Assembly (NCBI GenBank): GCA_034440575.1
Contig: JAOTOL010001638.1
Coordinates: 1,827,001-1,891,000 of the forward strand
Origin: Imbricaverruca yamaguchii
Lineage: Eukaryota; Arthropoda; Thecostraca; Neoverrucidae
Length of the DNA: 64,000 nucleotides
Direction: 5' to 3'
Positions 37,403 through 50,600 of the stretch are shown here, in pieces; position 1 is the first letter of the stretch, and each line of letters begins with the position of its first letter. The translations under genes and the position numbers were made by a program. The notes under the pieces are model-generated. The model saw only the letters and a program-made list of their open reading frames with translations, did not search any database and was not told where the DNA came from.

Positions 37403-40400
37403 CGCATACGGTCGAGCCCGCGCAGTCAGACTCGGCCGACGTGCGCCGCTTGGTCAGAACAGACAGCCACCGCACTGCCGTACAACGCGTCCATTTTCAA
37501 TGAGCATCGGGACGAGTCATTCATATGCAGATGGGCGTTAATACGTCAGTGCGGCTCACCGGGGGAGAGGCGTCGGCAGCATCACCACCACGCGCGGACC
37601 GCAGCACCAGAATGTCGGAGGAAACGGGAACCCGATATCCACGTGTATAAACATCACCGTGTAGGAATATATGGCGTGCATCCCGCACTCTGCTGCTTCA
37701 CTCTTGAAACACAAACAGCATCAACACTGGTCCTCCGTGTATTAGCCAAACACGATCATAAAGTAAGTATTCTTATTTTTCTTGGCGACTAATGTACACA
37801 ACGCGCAAAATGGCTAATCGGGAGAATAGGCAAGCTTCCTGGCCTGGAATCATCATGAAAATATCTTGCAGAATAATCCATACGTCGTCAATATAGCATG
37901 ATGTAAAAAGCAGATTTCAAGCTATTTCAAGCTATTTAGAGAAACAACATCGACATTTGTGAGTTGCCACCCACTGCCTCGCCATGGAACCGGCTCGGTA
38001 ACATGGTGGGTGGAGGACCGAGAGGGGGCTGGTGACATCGGTATGTTGGCGTCCCAGTGAGGTCCGCTACCAGAAACAGTCTCAGCCGGCTGCACTGCTG
38101 GAGACAGTCTCAGCCGGCTTCACTGCTGGAGACAGCCTCAGCCGGCTTCACTGCCACAAACCCCAGCTGGCTCCACTTCCAGGCAGTCTCGGCCGAACTT
38201 GTCAGTCGCAGCTTCGGCCAGCACGCCTGTGCAGTCACGCACGCATGTGCGCAACATGGCGTCCAGTACACCGCGCACAGGTCACGGTGCACCGAGACAG
38301 CAACCACACCCACAACACCGAGCTACTCCACCACAGCAACATCAACCACTGGACACACACACATGCACACACGGACACGCACACACAGAGAACAGGTGGC
38401 CGTCAGCCGCCGACCGTCAGCGCCACGGCGACGGCGGAACAACGTCCAACGACCGGACGGCTGTACAGGGACGGGTCAGGCGGACATCTGGCCTGGAGCT
38501 GGGCTCCCGCGTGCGCTGAAAAACACCCAGCCACGAAAATACGGCGCGCCAGAGCGCCAACGTTGGCGACAATTTTTACATGGCCGATCACGGCGTGCGG
38601 CGCGCCGGAAGTCGTTCCATCAAGGCAGCGCATCGGCGGCGACAGCTCACTACAACACTCCCGAGATTGTCTCCAACAAGGCAGCTGGCGGCGGCGACCT
38701 GGCGGCTAAACGGAACCACCTGCGGCTCCCTGGCGTACGATATACACCTGGCGAACAAGTCAACTGGTGCAAAAAAAAAGAAACAATCACAAGAGTATGC
38801 AAGGCAACGAAGCCGCACTGATGGATCTGGACACCGGTAATAGCCAGATCTGATTAAAACTAATCAGTTATTCGCACTCAGATAACCGCAGAGTCGAACT
38901 GATCCAGATATATTAACAATGTGACTCGATTTCTGGAGGCTCATGCAACCATATTTCTGGAAAGGTGCAAGTGTTAAAAAAACATTTCAGCTTGGTATAA
39001 GAGACGATTCCTCTCCGAATCGCAATGCCGAATAGGAGGGAAAAGGGAAAGTAACAACAACAAAAAACACGAGATATCGAAACAAATTTGTAACTTTTGA
39101 CAGACCTAGTGTACCTTACAACCAGACAGCAACAAGAAGAAAAATAAATGTGCTATTTCTTGAATCTAGGATATTTTCAGCTTACTATTTTCCGTGGATG
39201 AGGGTGAAAATATGTTAGTAGAAGCCATAGATACTGGGAGATAACAGTGGAAAATCATTCCCATCTAGGTGGAATTCTTCGCCAACATACGAAATTGTTT
39301 GGACATTGCTATTAAATATGCATAAATGGTAAGCTTGGATCAAACCGCACCAATATACGTCCGGAAGGAAGGCCAAGTAAAGGGTGAAACCAGCTGAGGC
39401 AAGTAATTCCATGGCGAGAATATGGCGCCCAAATAAACTGACAGCCCGCTGTCAGTACACCGCCGATATTAATCATCACAAACAAAGCCAGGACGATCGA
39501 CTTGTCCTATAGCACTGAAGCGGCCAGCATACTCCCGGATCAACATCTGCACTTATTTCTACCTACGACTAGTTTTGACCATTGCTAGACATCGCTGCGT
39601 ACAAAAGCCCGATCACGGGGCACGGCATAAAGCGCCTCTGAAGACTGGATGGCTTCTTTGGCTTGCGATCACCACAGGCCACGCACGTGGCAGGAGCAAA
39701 CAAGGCGTGCCAATGCTCCAGTGAATTTTTACTATTGGCGTCAGCATGCAGAGCACGTAAACTGCACGACATAGCCGGCCAGCTCTGGCTCCTGTCGGAG
39801 GGTAAGGAAAGCAGCAGCACGAATTCAGAGTGTAATACGAAAATTGACGACGTTCGACGCAAATCATGAGTTCAGATACGAGATGTGCAAAGAAAAACCC
39901 ACTGATTTCATGCTGCTGAATGCACCTTGCATGCGGTCACTTTCTACCGACCTGGAGGTCGGTTACAACGCCACGATATCAATGTCGATTCACCACTAAA
40001 ACCGAGCGAATACTGAATGTAACGTTCACTGAACAGTTTTCACTGTATTGTGTAAGGCTTGACCTCGCAAGACTACCGAACATCGAGTTGGTTGAAATAA
40101 GATCTGAAACTATTTGACCTGATCAACCGATCCAAGTGACCAGCTTTTGCATATCCCTCCGGGTAACAGGAACTACAGGACGCTCGCGCCTTCCTTTACC
40201 GACACGACCGAGCGGCTCTAGGTATGTCCCGACCATACATGCGCAGAAGACGATACAGACATATCTTGAATATATCCAACGGCGATCCCCCGACAGCCGG
40301 GTGATATTTAGAGGCGTGATGCGCGGATGCACGATGTGACACGTGGGTGCAATGCGGGCCGCCGACGACCCTCTGCACGCGACCAGCAACCGGCGACCGG

Positions 40401-41584
40401 AGCTGTAGGGCCTCAATCGTCGGTTAGCCGTCGGCCCCGTCCGACACACCAGCGCCACCTACTAAGCACCAGACCGACACTGCTGCCGCCTACCGGCAAG
40501 AAGCCGCAGTCAGCAACCGGATACAAGATGCATAAACCGATGAGAATGCGTATTAGTCAGACATAAACTGCGACCGATAACTACAACAGAAAACTGCATG
40601 CGGCTAGTCAATTGCAACTCGGCCATAGGAAAAAAAACCACATTCAAACTGTCGCTACACATTCCCTTCTTCCTACTTGCTATGACCACCCAAAACGTAC
40701 CAGGCGTTCGAAACCAGTATCAAGACCCACTAGTGAGGTCATTAGACGATACGGGTCCAAGCCACCAACCGTCTCTCCGCCTATTCTAGACATCCCCGTG
40801 CACTACTAGCGACTGCCGGATACCCCCACAGTGAACTACGTGGCCACATAGCACACAGCTGGCGGTGTTTATATTGTGGCGATGCCCTTGCCAGGACAAA
40901 GCACCGATGGGCTTAAGCTCATCCACAAGCTCATTCCACACTCAACGGAACCGCTCCCACGCTCCATTGACCACGTGCAACCCACACAAAACACTGTTTC
41001 TAAGGTGCAGGAAATAAAACCTGCTGAAACGGTCAGTCTGACGGCACAAGCCGACGTTGCAGACCTGGACTCAGCCACATGATTCCGGGGTGTTGTACAG
41101 ACGGATCGTGAATCGAGCTGGAGATTTCGGCTCCACATCAGACACACAATTCAGTGGTCACCCCGTCGAGGATCTCGGCTCTTTGTCCAGCCGCCGTCCC
41201 ATTGACGCCCTTCCCGGGGTAACCAAAATCCGCATCAGGTATCGATTATGTACCGTCGCTTCCTATCTGCCCGACCGACAATCCACATTTCCTGCCTCTT
41301 CTCCCAGACCATCCACATCTTCTCGACCCGGCTTGGACGCCTCTAACCCCCGCTGCCTTTTGACACGCTGCACCAGTTCTTCTCGACCTCAATATGTCAC
41401 CCCTGTCGCCAAGTCAGCCCCGATGACCTGACTTGTCCTGACCTCACCAACCGACTGCACCCAGGGCTGGCACACGACACGCACATACAGCTCTGTCGTC
41501 ACCTGCCCACCGTCTGGCAGACTACCCAGCCGTGTGTCCAGTCCAGCCGGGCGGCGACATCACCGCCAGTGACGCCACGCCCGT
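37403..41584. other. no gene seen; 3' flank of the WW/CUE gene
   Basis: A short 30-bp repeat (about three copies of gagacagtctcagccggctt-like units) lies at 38060-38160. Overlapping GC-rich frames at 38.0-38.8 kb and 40.1-40.5 kb have no domains. The 3' UTR of the minus-strand gene ending at 41,585 should lie in the right part, but no clear AATAAA on that strand was spotted. Confidence 0.45.
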
Positions 41585-41676
41585 CTACAGGTTGGTCACC
41601 AGTACCTGTCGCACGGCCTGCACGTACTGCTTGATGGTTTTGCAGGCGGGCCCGCGGCGGAGGGTCGGGTCCGAGC
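41585..41676 (-). CDS. WW/CUE gene, terminal exon 12
   Basis: Acceptor acgtcgctcgtcggcag before 41676. Two bases complete the Gly codon begun in exon 11, then 29 codons, SDPTLRRGPACKTIKQYVQA onward to VLVTNL, then TAG. It continues the GP-motif pattern of exons 10-11. A weak GTACTG donor inside the exon is possible, but the stop follows within seven codons, so I take it as terminal. Confidence 0.75.
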
Positions 41677-44600
41677 CTGCCGACGAGCGACGTCGTCACC
41701 GAAACGCGTGACCAGCGAAACGTCCCTACGACAGTGACTAGCAAGACTTGATTTACTTTCTGCTGTTATACCTTATGAGTGACAGTTATGTTTGATTTAG
41801 GAAGCACCAACGTCATTGGTCACACCGTGCACATGAGAACGGGACTTAACACGCGCCCTGGAGGGGGGGGGGGGGCGAAACCCGCCCACCCCCATTTTCG
41901 TACATAACTCCACACTTTACCGGGCGATATACGGCATGGTTTGCGTACCTGCGTAGAAATTGCCGGCACGTTGTTTAAAAAAAGCAAAGCTAACGTCGGC
42001 AGATTTTTTATGGTTAGGGGTCGTTAGAGCAAAAAAAAGCGCCAGAGCACAAAAATCGGCGCTGATGCTCTTCCTGTATATTGGCAAAAGGGAAGTGTTC
42101 TTGGCAACACTAGCGACTTGTTTGATGTATATTGTTATGCTGTATAGTTTTTTAGTCATGTTAGGTCACCGAGGTAAAGTCAGGTCACGTTCATGGCAGG
42201 TTAATGGAACCAAACTTGGTCGCCAGGAATGTTGTCACAAATGCAAATGACTGTCATGCGATTGATGTCACCTTGCATGCTACTCCCTACACATCTTGAA
42301 AACTACTGTTTGTCAATGTTGTCGGTATAGTCGGGCGAGCGGCCCGGTTTCGGTAACTGGAGCAGGTAATGGCCTGATAAAGTGTTGTTATGTCGGCGAC
42401 CTGAGGTCAAATACCGGGTATAACATCTGCATTACAGATGTTAGACCCGGTATTTGACCGTATGCGTGGCTTAGTAATGTTCAAAACATAAATGATGTCA
42501 ATTTTGGAGCATTTAAACACAATCACAGCGATCCATAACAATGACAAGCCAAGCCACGCAAAACCAGAGTTTTGACATTTTGACCTCATTTGGCCAAGAG
42601 CCCAATATAATGAAATTTGCACAAAATAGAGTTCACTGCCGTACCCATCCACCCTGGGAATTTCGTCGTTCTAGCTTACATAGGGGCCGAGATCGTACGG
42701 GGCGCAGAATCCGCCGCCCCCTCCAGTGCGCGTAATTTTCCGAGACCCTCCAAGGCGCGTGTTAATAAGAAATTAAATACCAATAGCTGATCCGGACACA
42801 GACAAGATAGCTGCTGCAGCACGCTGACCATAACATGGCGCCAATTACAGGGCGATATCAGCCACACAGCCGGACAACGCACACTGCGTACCCTTGGCAT
42901 GGCCGGGTCGGGGTCCCGAGCGCAGGTGGACGTCCGGGCCTCGGCGAATGTCAGGGTCGGGTCCGTTCCAGGCGATGTAGTCCGACCTGGGCACACAACG
43001 GTCAGGTCACGACAGGTCACGGCTGAAAGGCGGGCCACAGTCGGGACCTCCCAGGCAGCTACCTCGGCCCAGACACCTAAAATCCATATCATATCAGGTC
43101 AGGTGATCATAGTCAGGGACATTAAATCCGAAGATCGATAGACGGCTTGCCACCTACAAAAGAAAAGAAAAACATTTGGCACCCACAGATTCAATGTAAT
43201 TCAGCCCCTGTGGGTGAGCCTAAGCATGGACCCGCCCGGTGACCCTCACTGGGACAAGTGTGCCAGCCCCCTCCCCTGGGGCATGCGGCGACCGTCAGAG
43301 ATAAGAGAATGATGCACCCTAAACCCTAATAATCAGAGATAACAGAAAGCATAAACGAGACTTCACGATTAAAACGAATGTCAGGACATCTTCATCCTTT
43401 CTAACCTGACTCAGATAGTTAGACTGAAATCAAGCACCTAGTGCTATTGGGCCCCGCAGAATGTGACGTGTTATTGGTACATGCGAATACTGCAAGCTTT
43501 GGTACCTAATGATGTTCGGAAATTAAACCATCGATGGGAAAATGTGACAACGAAATTAATCACCAAAATTTGTACAACGCAAGAATTACCTGAAGAGAAC
43601 AACTTGCAAGAAATGAGGCGTTTAGCGATTTTCTCAGAAGAATCAAAATCGTCAAACTACCGCTTTTATACCTCGCCAGGTAATGGCAATAAGCCACTTG
43701 GTGGCTTTTGGAGGCGCGAACACATCAGAAACAACGAGACGGAAGCAAAATATATGCGTGAGAAAAACGAACACGATCAAGCTGAACACTTGATCGTTCC
43801 CTGAATGAAACACTCCAGCAGGAATATTTTTTTAATCGGGTGTTTGTGATCACCTCGAGCTCACCCATCGCTCGTGCGTTCGCGTACAAAATCACGCATT
43901 TAATCACAGGGCACCAGCTAGAGTGACACGAAAAGAGACACTGAGCGCAAATCCGTCCCCCCGCCACTGGCGTTCACTTCTCGCCACTGCATCACGCCAG
44001 AACACGACACAAACACTTGGGTCGGCGACGTACAGGAGGTTCCGTGACTGGGGTCCGCGGACACAGCTCGGGTTTGGCCCCTTGGCGGCGGTACGGTGAC
44101 GGGAGCGGTACTCCATCACTTCTCGGCCGACGGCACTGTCAGCAGACCGAAAAACACAAGTCAGAAGTCGGACCAGCAGCACACCACACACGGCTGAGGT
44201 TGATGGTGATGCCGGCAACAGGTCAGAGGTCAGACCAGCAGTACACCTCACACAGCTGAGGTTGATGGTGATACCGGCAACAGGTCAGAGGTCAGACCAG
44301 CAACACACCCCATACAGCTGGGACTGATGGTGATACCGGCAACAAGTCAGATTTATCAGGTCCGAGGTCAGACCAGCAACACACCCCATACATCTGGGGT
44401 TGATGGTGATACCGGCAACAAGTCAGAGGTTAGACCAGCAGCACACCTCACACCGCCGAGGTTGATGGTGATACCGGCAACAGGCAACAGGACCAGCAGC
44501 AGGCTCTACAGCTACCCTGCATAGCTGAGTTGGTGTTGGTGCTCGCAACATGTCCGCGGTCAGTGATCAGTGATCAGTGATCAGATCACATTACGGCTCG

Positions 44601-47600
44601 CAGCTGACCACGGCTAGCTGACTCTATACCGCACAGAATAGGCGGCTATTGGGTGGTGCTGGTGGGCTCACCTGGCGTCGGTGGGGCCCACCTGGTGTCG
44701 GTGGGGCTCACCTGGTATGGGTGGGGCCCACCTGGTGTGGGTAGGGCTCACCTGGTGTGGCTGGGGCACACCTAGTGTTGGTGGGGCTCACCTGGTGTCG
44801 GTGGGGCCCACCTGGTGTCGGTGGGACTCACCTGGTGTGGGCACGGCTCACCTGGTGTGGGCAGGGCTCACCTGGTGTGGGTAGGGCTCACCTGGTGTCG
44901 GTGGGGCCCACCTGGTGTGGGTGGGGCCCACCTGGTGTGGGTGGGGCTCACCTGGTGTGGGCAGGGCTCACCTGGTGTCGGTGGGGTTCACCTGGTGTCG
45001 GTGGGGCTCACCTGGTGTGGGCACGGCTCACCTGGTGTGGGCAGGGCTCACCTGGTGTGGGTAGGGCTCACCTGGTGTCGGTGGGGCCCACCTGGTGTGG
45101 GTAGGGCTCCCCTGGTGTGGGCAGGGCTCACCTGGTGTGGGTAGGGCTCACCTGGTGTCGGTGGGGCCCACCTGGTATGGGCAGGGCTCACCTGGTGTGG
45201 GCAGGGCTCACCTGGTGTGGGCAGGGCTCACCTGGTGTGGGTGGGGCTCACCTGGTGTGGGCACGGCTCACCTGGTGTGGGTAGGGCTCACCTGGTGTCG
45301 GTGGGGCACCCTGGTATGGGTAGGGCTCACCTGGCGGCGGCGGCCGACTTGCTGGCACGTTTGCAAGGGCTGGCCAGAGGGCTGGTGATGGTACCGCTCG
45401 GTGCCCGTGACATACGCCGCGGAGACCTTGGCGACGTATGCTTGGGTGATGCCCCCGATGATGGTTCGGCGACACTGGTGGGCCTGGCGGCATCACACGG
45501 CAGGTCACAGGCAAATCCAACAACAGGCTGAGGATAGGTCCGCCCGTGCACTATGGTCACAACCAGGTCAACCGAGACTACACAAGTCCTGGCCATCCAA
45601 CCGTTCGTTGGAAGCGTTTTGAATGCTGAAAAGACGAGACACAATTCGGAATTTGATCATGTGCTGACTATGAATACGTCATTTTGTGCCCAGGTCCACC
45701 GATCACTTTTAACAGCGTACTTTTTATATCGATAAATTGTTTCAATTGACCGGATGGGATGCTGAAGCTAGTGTTATGTGGCTTCCATATTTTGATATCC
45801 AACAGCTACTCAGACTGTACACAACAATGTTTAGCAACGTCCCACAGTGGGTGAAATAATTAATCAAATCCTGTTACTTCGTGTACGCGCATTACGTCTT
45901 GCCTTCATGTGCATGTGCGCATGGAATCGGCCGTAGCGATATTCGTGAAGGATCTGAAGTACGCTTTAAAATTCAAAGAGTTAACTTGCATTAAGCATGT
46001 GAGTAATGTCCTCCATGAAGGACCTCAAAACGCTGGAGCCGTTGACGAGCACTGGCATGTGTATAATTTGCGGTGTGTTTGCACTTAGTTTGCGGTATCT
46101 AAGCATTACGCGTGCCTGTAAACTATCTGGCAAGGGCCGTGACAACGGAGACTGCGCGCTAACCAAACGCGAATGCTGTCTCCAGGCTGCTCCCCCACAC
46201 ATCACGGCCGCCCTTTACATGCTGGAGACGCGCCTCTCACACAGTACACCAGTGTGGCAATAATGGTGTGTTGTTAGGTGTGAGATGTTGAAAGGAGTAC
46301 AGCAGGATGTCGAAATTATGAATATAATGTTGTCTAAATACTTGTTTTAAGTCATTCAAACCCGATTTAGAGATAATGGAGTGCATGTGACTGTAGTAGC
46401 TTTGCGTTGGTTGGTTGGTTATTGGCTTTACGACACATCGACCGTTGAGTCACGTAGCGTCGCCAATCTTTCACGCCGATTGGTCGCGGGCGAAGAGTAG
46501 CGACAGGTGAGACTCGAACCCACAACCTTCCGATTGTGAGACGAGCAACTTACCCCTAGACTACTCGTCCCCTACTAGCTTTGCGTGTTTTATAGATAGC
46601 TAATTTGTGGATATCGATATCAATGGTACAAATACCTATGCTATAAACGGGTATTGCATAACATAGCACATCATACCCTTTACCTGAAATTTGGCTACAG
46701 AGAGTTCAGTATCACAATGAATGATCCGCAATGGTTAAACACCGTTACCGCTTGCCTCTTGGTTACCGTTAAACATGACACCAAGAGGCAAGCTGTTGAT
46801 ATATTTTTGGGAAGTAGAACGATTTAGTGTTCGGTAAGTAGCTTATTCCACCATATTTCACGAATATTTTATTACTACAGTATACGGTGAGCGTACATCC
46901 TCTGGCAGCGCAACCACTGTCACATATATCATGAGGACACGGACAATGGCCAGACAACACGAAGTACGTCCAAACAAGACAACAAATATATGCACTGCAC
47001 TAATCTCCCATGGTTCGGACTTTCTGACGGTCTCCACGAAGTGATAGAAACACTTATCTAATACACATCGACTACTTGATATTGATCATGAAATATTTGA
47101 TCAGATATCTTCCTCCGTGGAGCAGCAGATCACAACCGGTGAAATTTCAGCTGGTGCGTCGCAACAGCTGAAATGATGCGCATATGCGACGGAAGGTAGC
47201 ACGTAATGCCAATGCATGGAAGAGTTTTATTAATTATTGTGCCCAGTGGCACTGTGAGAGATTCAAGGCAGTGCAACCTACCGAATCTGGTGGGGTACGG
47301 TTTGAGGAGTCCATAAATAACAAATAGGACAGCTGGATAACCACAGCTTAAGCAACCGAACCGCTTCATTAAAACAACCGAAAAAATGGAACAGAACTAA
47401 GTTAGTTTTCTGATAATCGATCCATAAATTTAAATTAACAAATAACAATTTATCAGCGATTAGTTGGAATGGGCGTCTTTCTGTTTTGAGCTTGCCAACT
47501 GGCCGTGTCCAGACCAGCGCGACAAGTACGGCAGCGCTCCGTGTCGACAGCGCCCATGTCGGAAGCGTTCGTACGCTGTGGAATGCGTTCTGCACGCGCA

Positions 47601-50600
47601 GCATCCAACAGCTTATCAATGTATGTAGAGAACGTACGACCCGACTGTAACCGCACCCTCCCGGAAATCGGTTCAAACATAAACAGCCGGCAAGTTCCTA
47701 GCGAGGAGCGGCGCGCAAGAACGTATAAAACGTATTTTTATTCGGACAAATATTGCAAACACTTCGCACAGGAAATAACGCTAAGAAGTTGATGAACACC
47801 ACTATTCAAAACATATGCATCGCTCTGAGTGAAATAGCAGGACGTGTTAAATTTTAGCCAAACATTTCTCAAGATTTCAACAACAGAAAAGTGTGCGCTG
47901 TATCGGACAGCATACCCCTCCTATGAACTCGTCTGGAGTATCCGCGACGGTAGACCGGCTCGGGTTTCGGCCTGGCTGATAAGGCTGTGACAGTGGCACA
48001 GCAGGCCAGACCGGACGACAGTGTATATTGTGCGAGTTGGAAATGTCTGTCCACCAGCCTATCGGTGAGCCGGGCGAGTGAAGACCCGCCCACTCGCCTC
48101 TCGCTGCCTCCGTTGCTAAAGCCAGCCAGTCCGTTCTGAAGTTTCGCACGCATTGTGTTCTATCGCGGCCACTAGCATGGCAAGTATGGATGTATGAATC
48201 ACTGCACACCATCACTGTACATGGTGACGGCTCTGTGTTCGACGACGCACAGAAAGCGCTATCATAGTTCGGTCGACTGGACGCATTACGTCAGTGCACC
48301 ATGTGGTCACTGTTCGGTCACACCATGCACAGTCGTGAGAGCGGCTATCTCGGGTAAGCCGTCACCAAATACGATGCCCCTGCTGGCAAGATGTTGAAAT
48401 CACTTAGGTCCGACATTTCCCATGGAAAAAATGCATCAAATGCAAAGAACAGCATCACATGGTAAAATATATACTCATTGAAAGGCCGCAGCCGACCGTT
48501 CGAGAGGCTCCAACATGAATGTCAATTTGTTGAATTGTTGGGTGTGCAGTTATTGGAATAAGGCCAATAGACAACATCCTCGAGTGCATATACAGAGGGC
48601 TCCTTGCTCCCTGGCATAAATCACCAAAGCACAGGGGGAGGGATAAGCCAACATTTGGGAACTTCATAGCGATGGAAATCAACGCCAATGGATTTAAGTT
48701 CCTCTTCGAAACAGAAAGCACCACCTATCCAACACCTTTCAGTCTCGCATAACGAGGATGAGGTTGCAGGAACAAGGGATACAAGGCCCGTGCGGTAAAG
48801 CCAATAATAGGATTTGATTGTGGCTTTACGACGCACTCAGCAGCGAGGCCATATGGCGTCGCCTGCCTCTCACCCTGGCAGGAAGGGCGGGCATCACGGG
48901 GAATCGAACCCCGTACCTCTGGCTTGCTAGAGGTATGGGGCCAATAATAAAACAGACATCCATAACAATACTATGTGGCGACAGTTACGTTTTGCTCTCC
49001 ATCGTTGTGAGACACGTGATAAAAGAAATTAAAGTTCTTTGTTTTATTGCCTTATTAGGTCACACTCGGGTCACAGGACTCCAAAATGGCAGTGTGCACC
49101 CGCACAGATTTGGATTAAAAATGCTACAAGAAAGGTATATAGACGTTGAATTTACGCATTTTCTCTCGCTATTCGCTATGGTGTTTGACAAGTGACGGGT
49201 ATCTCGGTATCAGGAAAGAACAAAATCTGGAACGTTGTAAAAAAATGTGCTAGGTGTTAAATTTCACCCAACTCGCGGCAATTTGATAACATTGCGCCAG
49301 CAACAAATATACTTGTATCTCCGTTACTCTGAATCTCCATCTCTCTCCATATTTGTCCACCTTTCTCTCTCCCTCTCTGTGGTGGTGGTGGATGTAACTT
49401 CACGATACGCTCAACAGTTGAGGAGATATGGTGTCACCTGCCTCTCATCCGGGTAAGGGCGGATAACGCGTGAAATCTAACCCTGCACCTATGGCAAGTC
49501 AGACGCTCAGCTTAATTACGCAGCTCGCGACCCCCTCGACCTCTGCATTCCTGTTCTTGATAACGTCGTGGCCTATAAATTCGATCATCAGTAATAGAAC
49601 ATCTTCGATGCACTATACTTTTCCGGAGCCAGGCCCTTCCGTCGCTAACATCACGCATATGAGCAGAGCAAGAGGGTCGTTTCATTACAGGAGTCATGAC
49701 CAGGTCAAACGAGACACTACATTTGACGAGACGAGCGCAGCATTTGTGACTGCGACCTCTGGGTACAATCACAAAGGCTGCTCAACAGAGGCGGGAAACG
49801 GTCAAGACATCATCCGAAACGACCGAATAGATCACGCACGTCGTCAACTACAGACTCGGAGAGAAGCTGTCACCCGGCCAACACCCGACCCGTGCCCCAG
49901 CACCACACCCCGACCTGATCAGGTATACGACGTGGCAGCACCGTCTCTCGTCGTGACCCCAGCTGCCACAGCCCCAGCCCAGCACCGGCCACCGCGCACT
50001 GAGCCGATGCCTTTCACTACTCGGTGGCGCCTGCGACGACCTTGGGATACTGCCGAGATAGTGCTGTGCGACAGCCAACACGCGGACGCGTCAGTGGGTG
50101 AGCACAGCAATCGGGCTGCGAGGCTGTCCCAATTGGAAAAGACACGTGACCAGACCTGAAGGACAGTCCATCGCCAGAGTATCTGAGGTGACGGAACGGT
50201 TTTCACATGGAGGGACAGTCTACCATTCGAGTACTGACCTGAGGTGACCGGACGGTCTGAACAGGGTTAGCATACTGCACGGGTACTAACCTGAGGTGAC
50301 AGGAGGGTTTGAACAGGGAGGGACAGTCTCCCGCTCGAGTACTGACCTGAGGTGACCGGGTACAGACCACCGGGCCAGGGTAGAGACCACAGGCCCGGGT
50401 ACAGACTACCGGGCCCGGGTAGAGACCACGGGCCCGGGTAGAGACCACAGGCCCGGGTACAGACTACCGGGCCGGGTACAGACCACCGGGCCCGAGTAGA
50501 GACCACAGGCCCGGGTACAGACCACCGGAGACAGGAGAATGTTCCAGCGGTCATAGGTCTGTGTTTGGTATATATCAGAGGGAACAGAACGGTTCAGGGG

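Noticed and set aside
36415..37541. Several long GC-rich frames over the 33-bp array
   Set aside because: All six frames are nearly open because the unit length is divisible by three.
43463..43804. 113-codon plus-strand frame
   Set aside because: AT-rich, no recognisable family, lies antisense within intron 10; length is within chance for this composition.
49470..50159. 229-codon plus-strand frame
   Set aside because: It starts inside a SINE and is antisense to the WW/CUE gene, with low-complexity composition and no domain.
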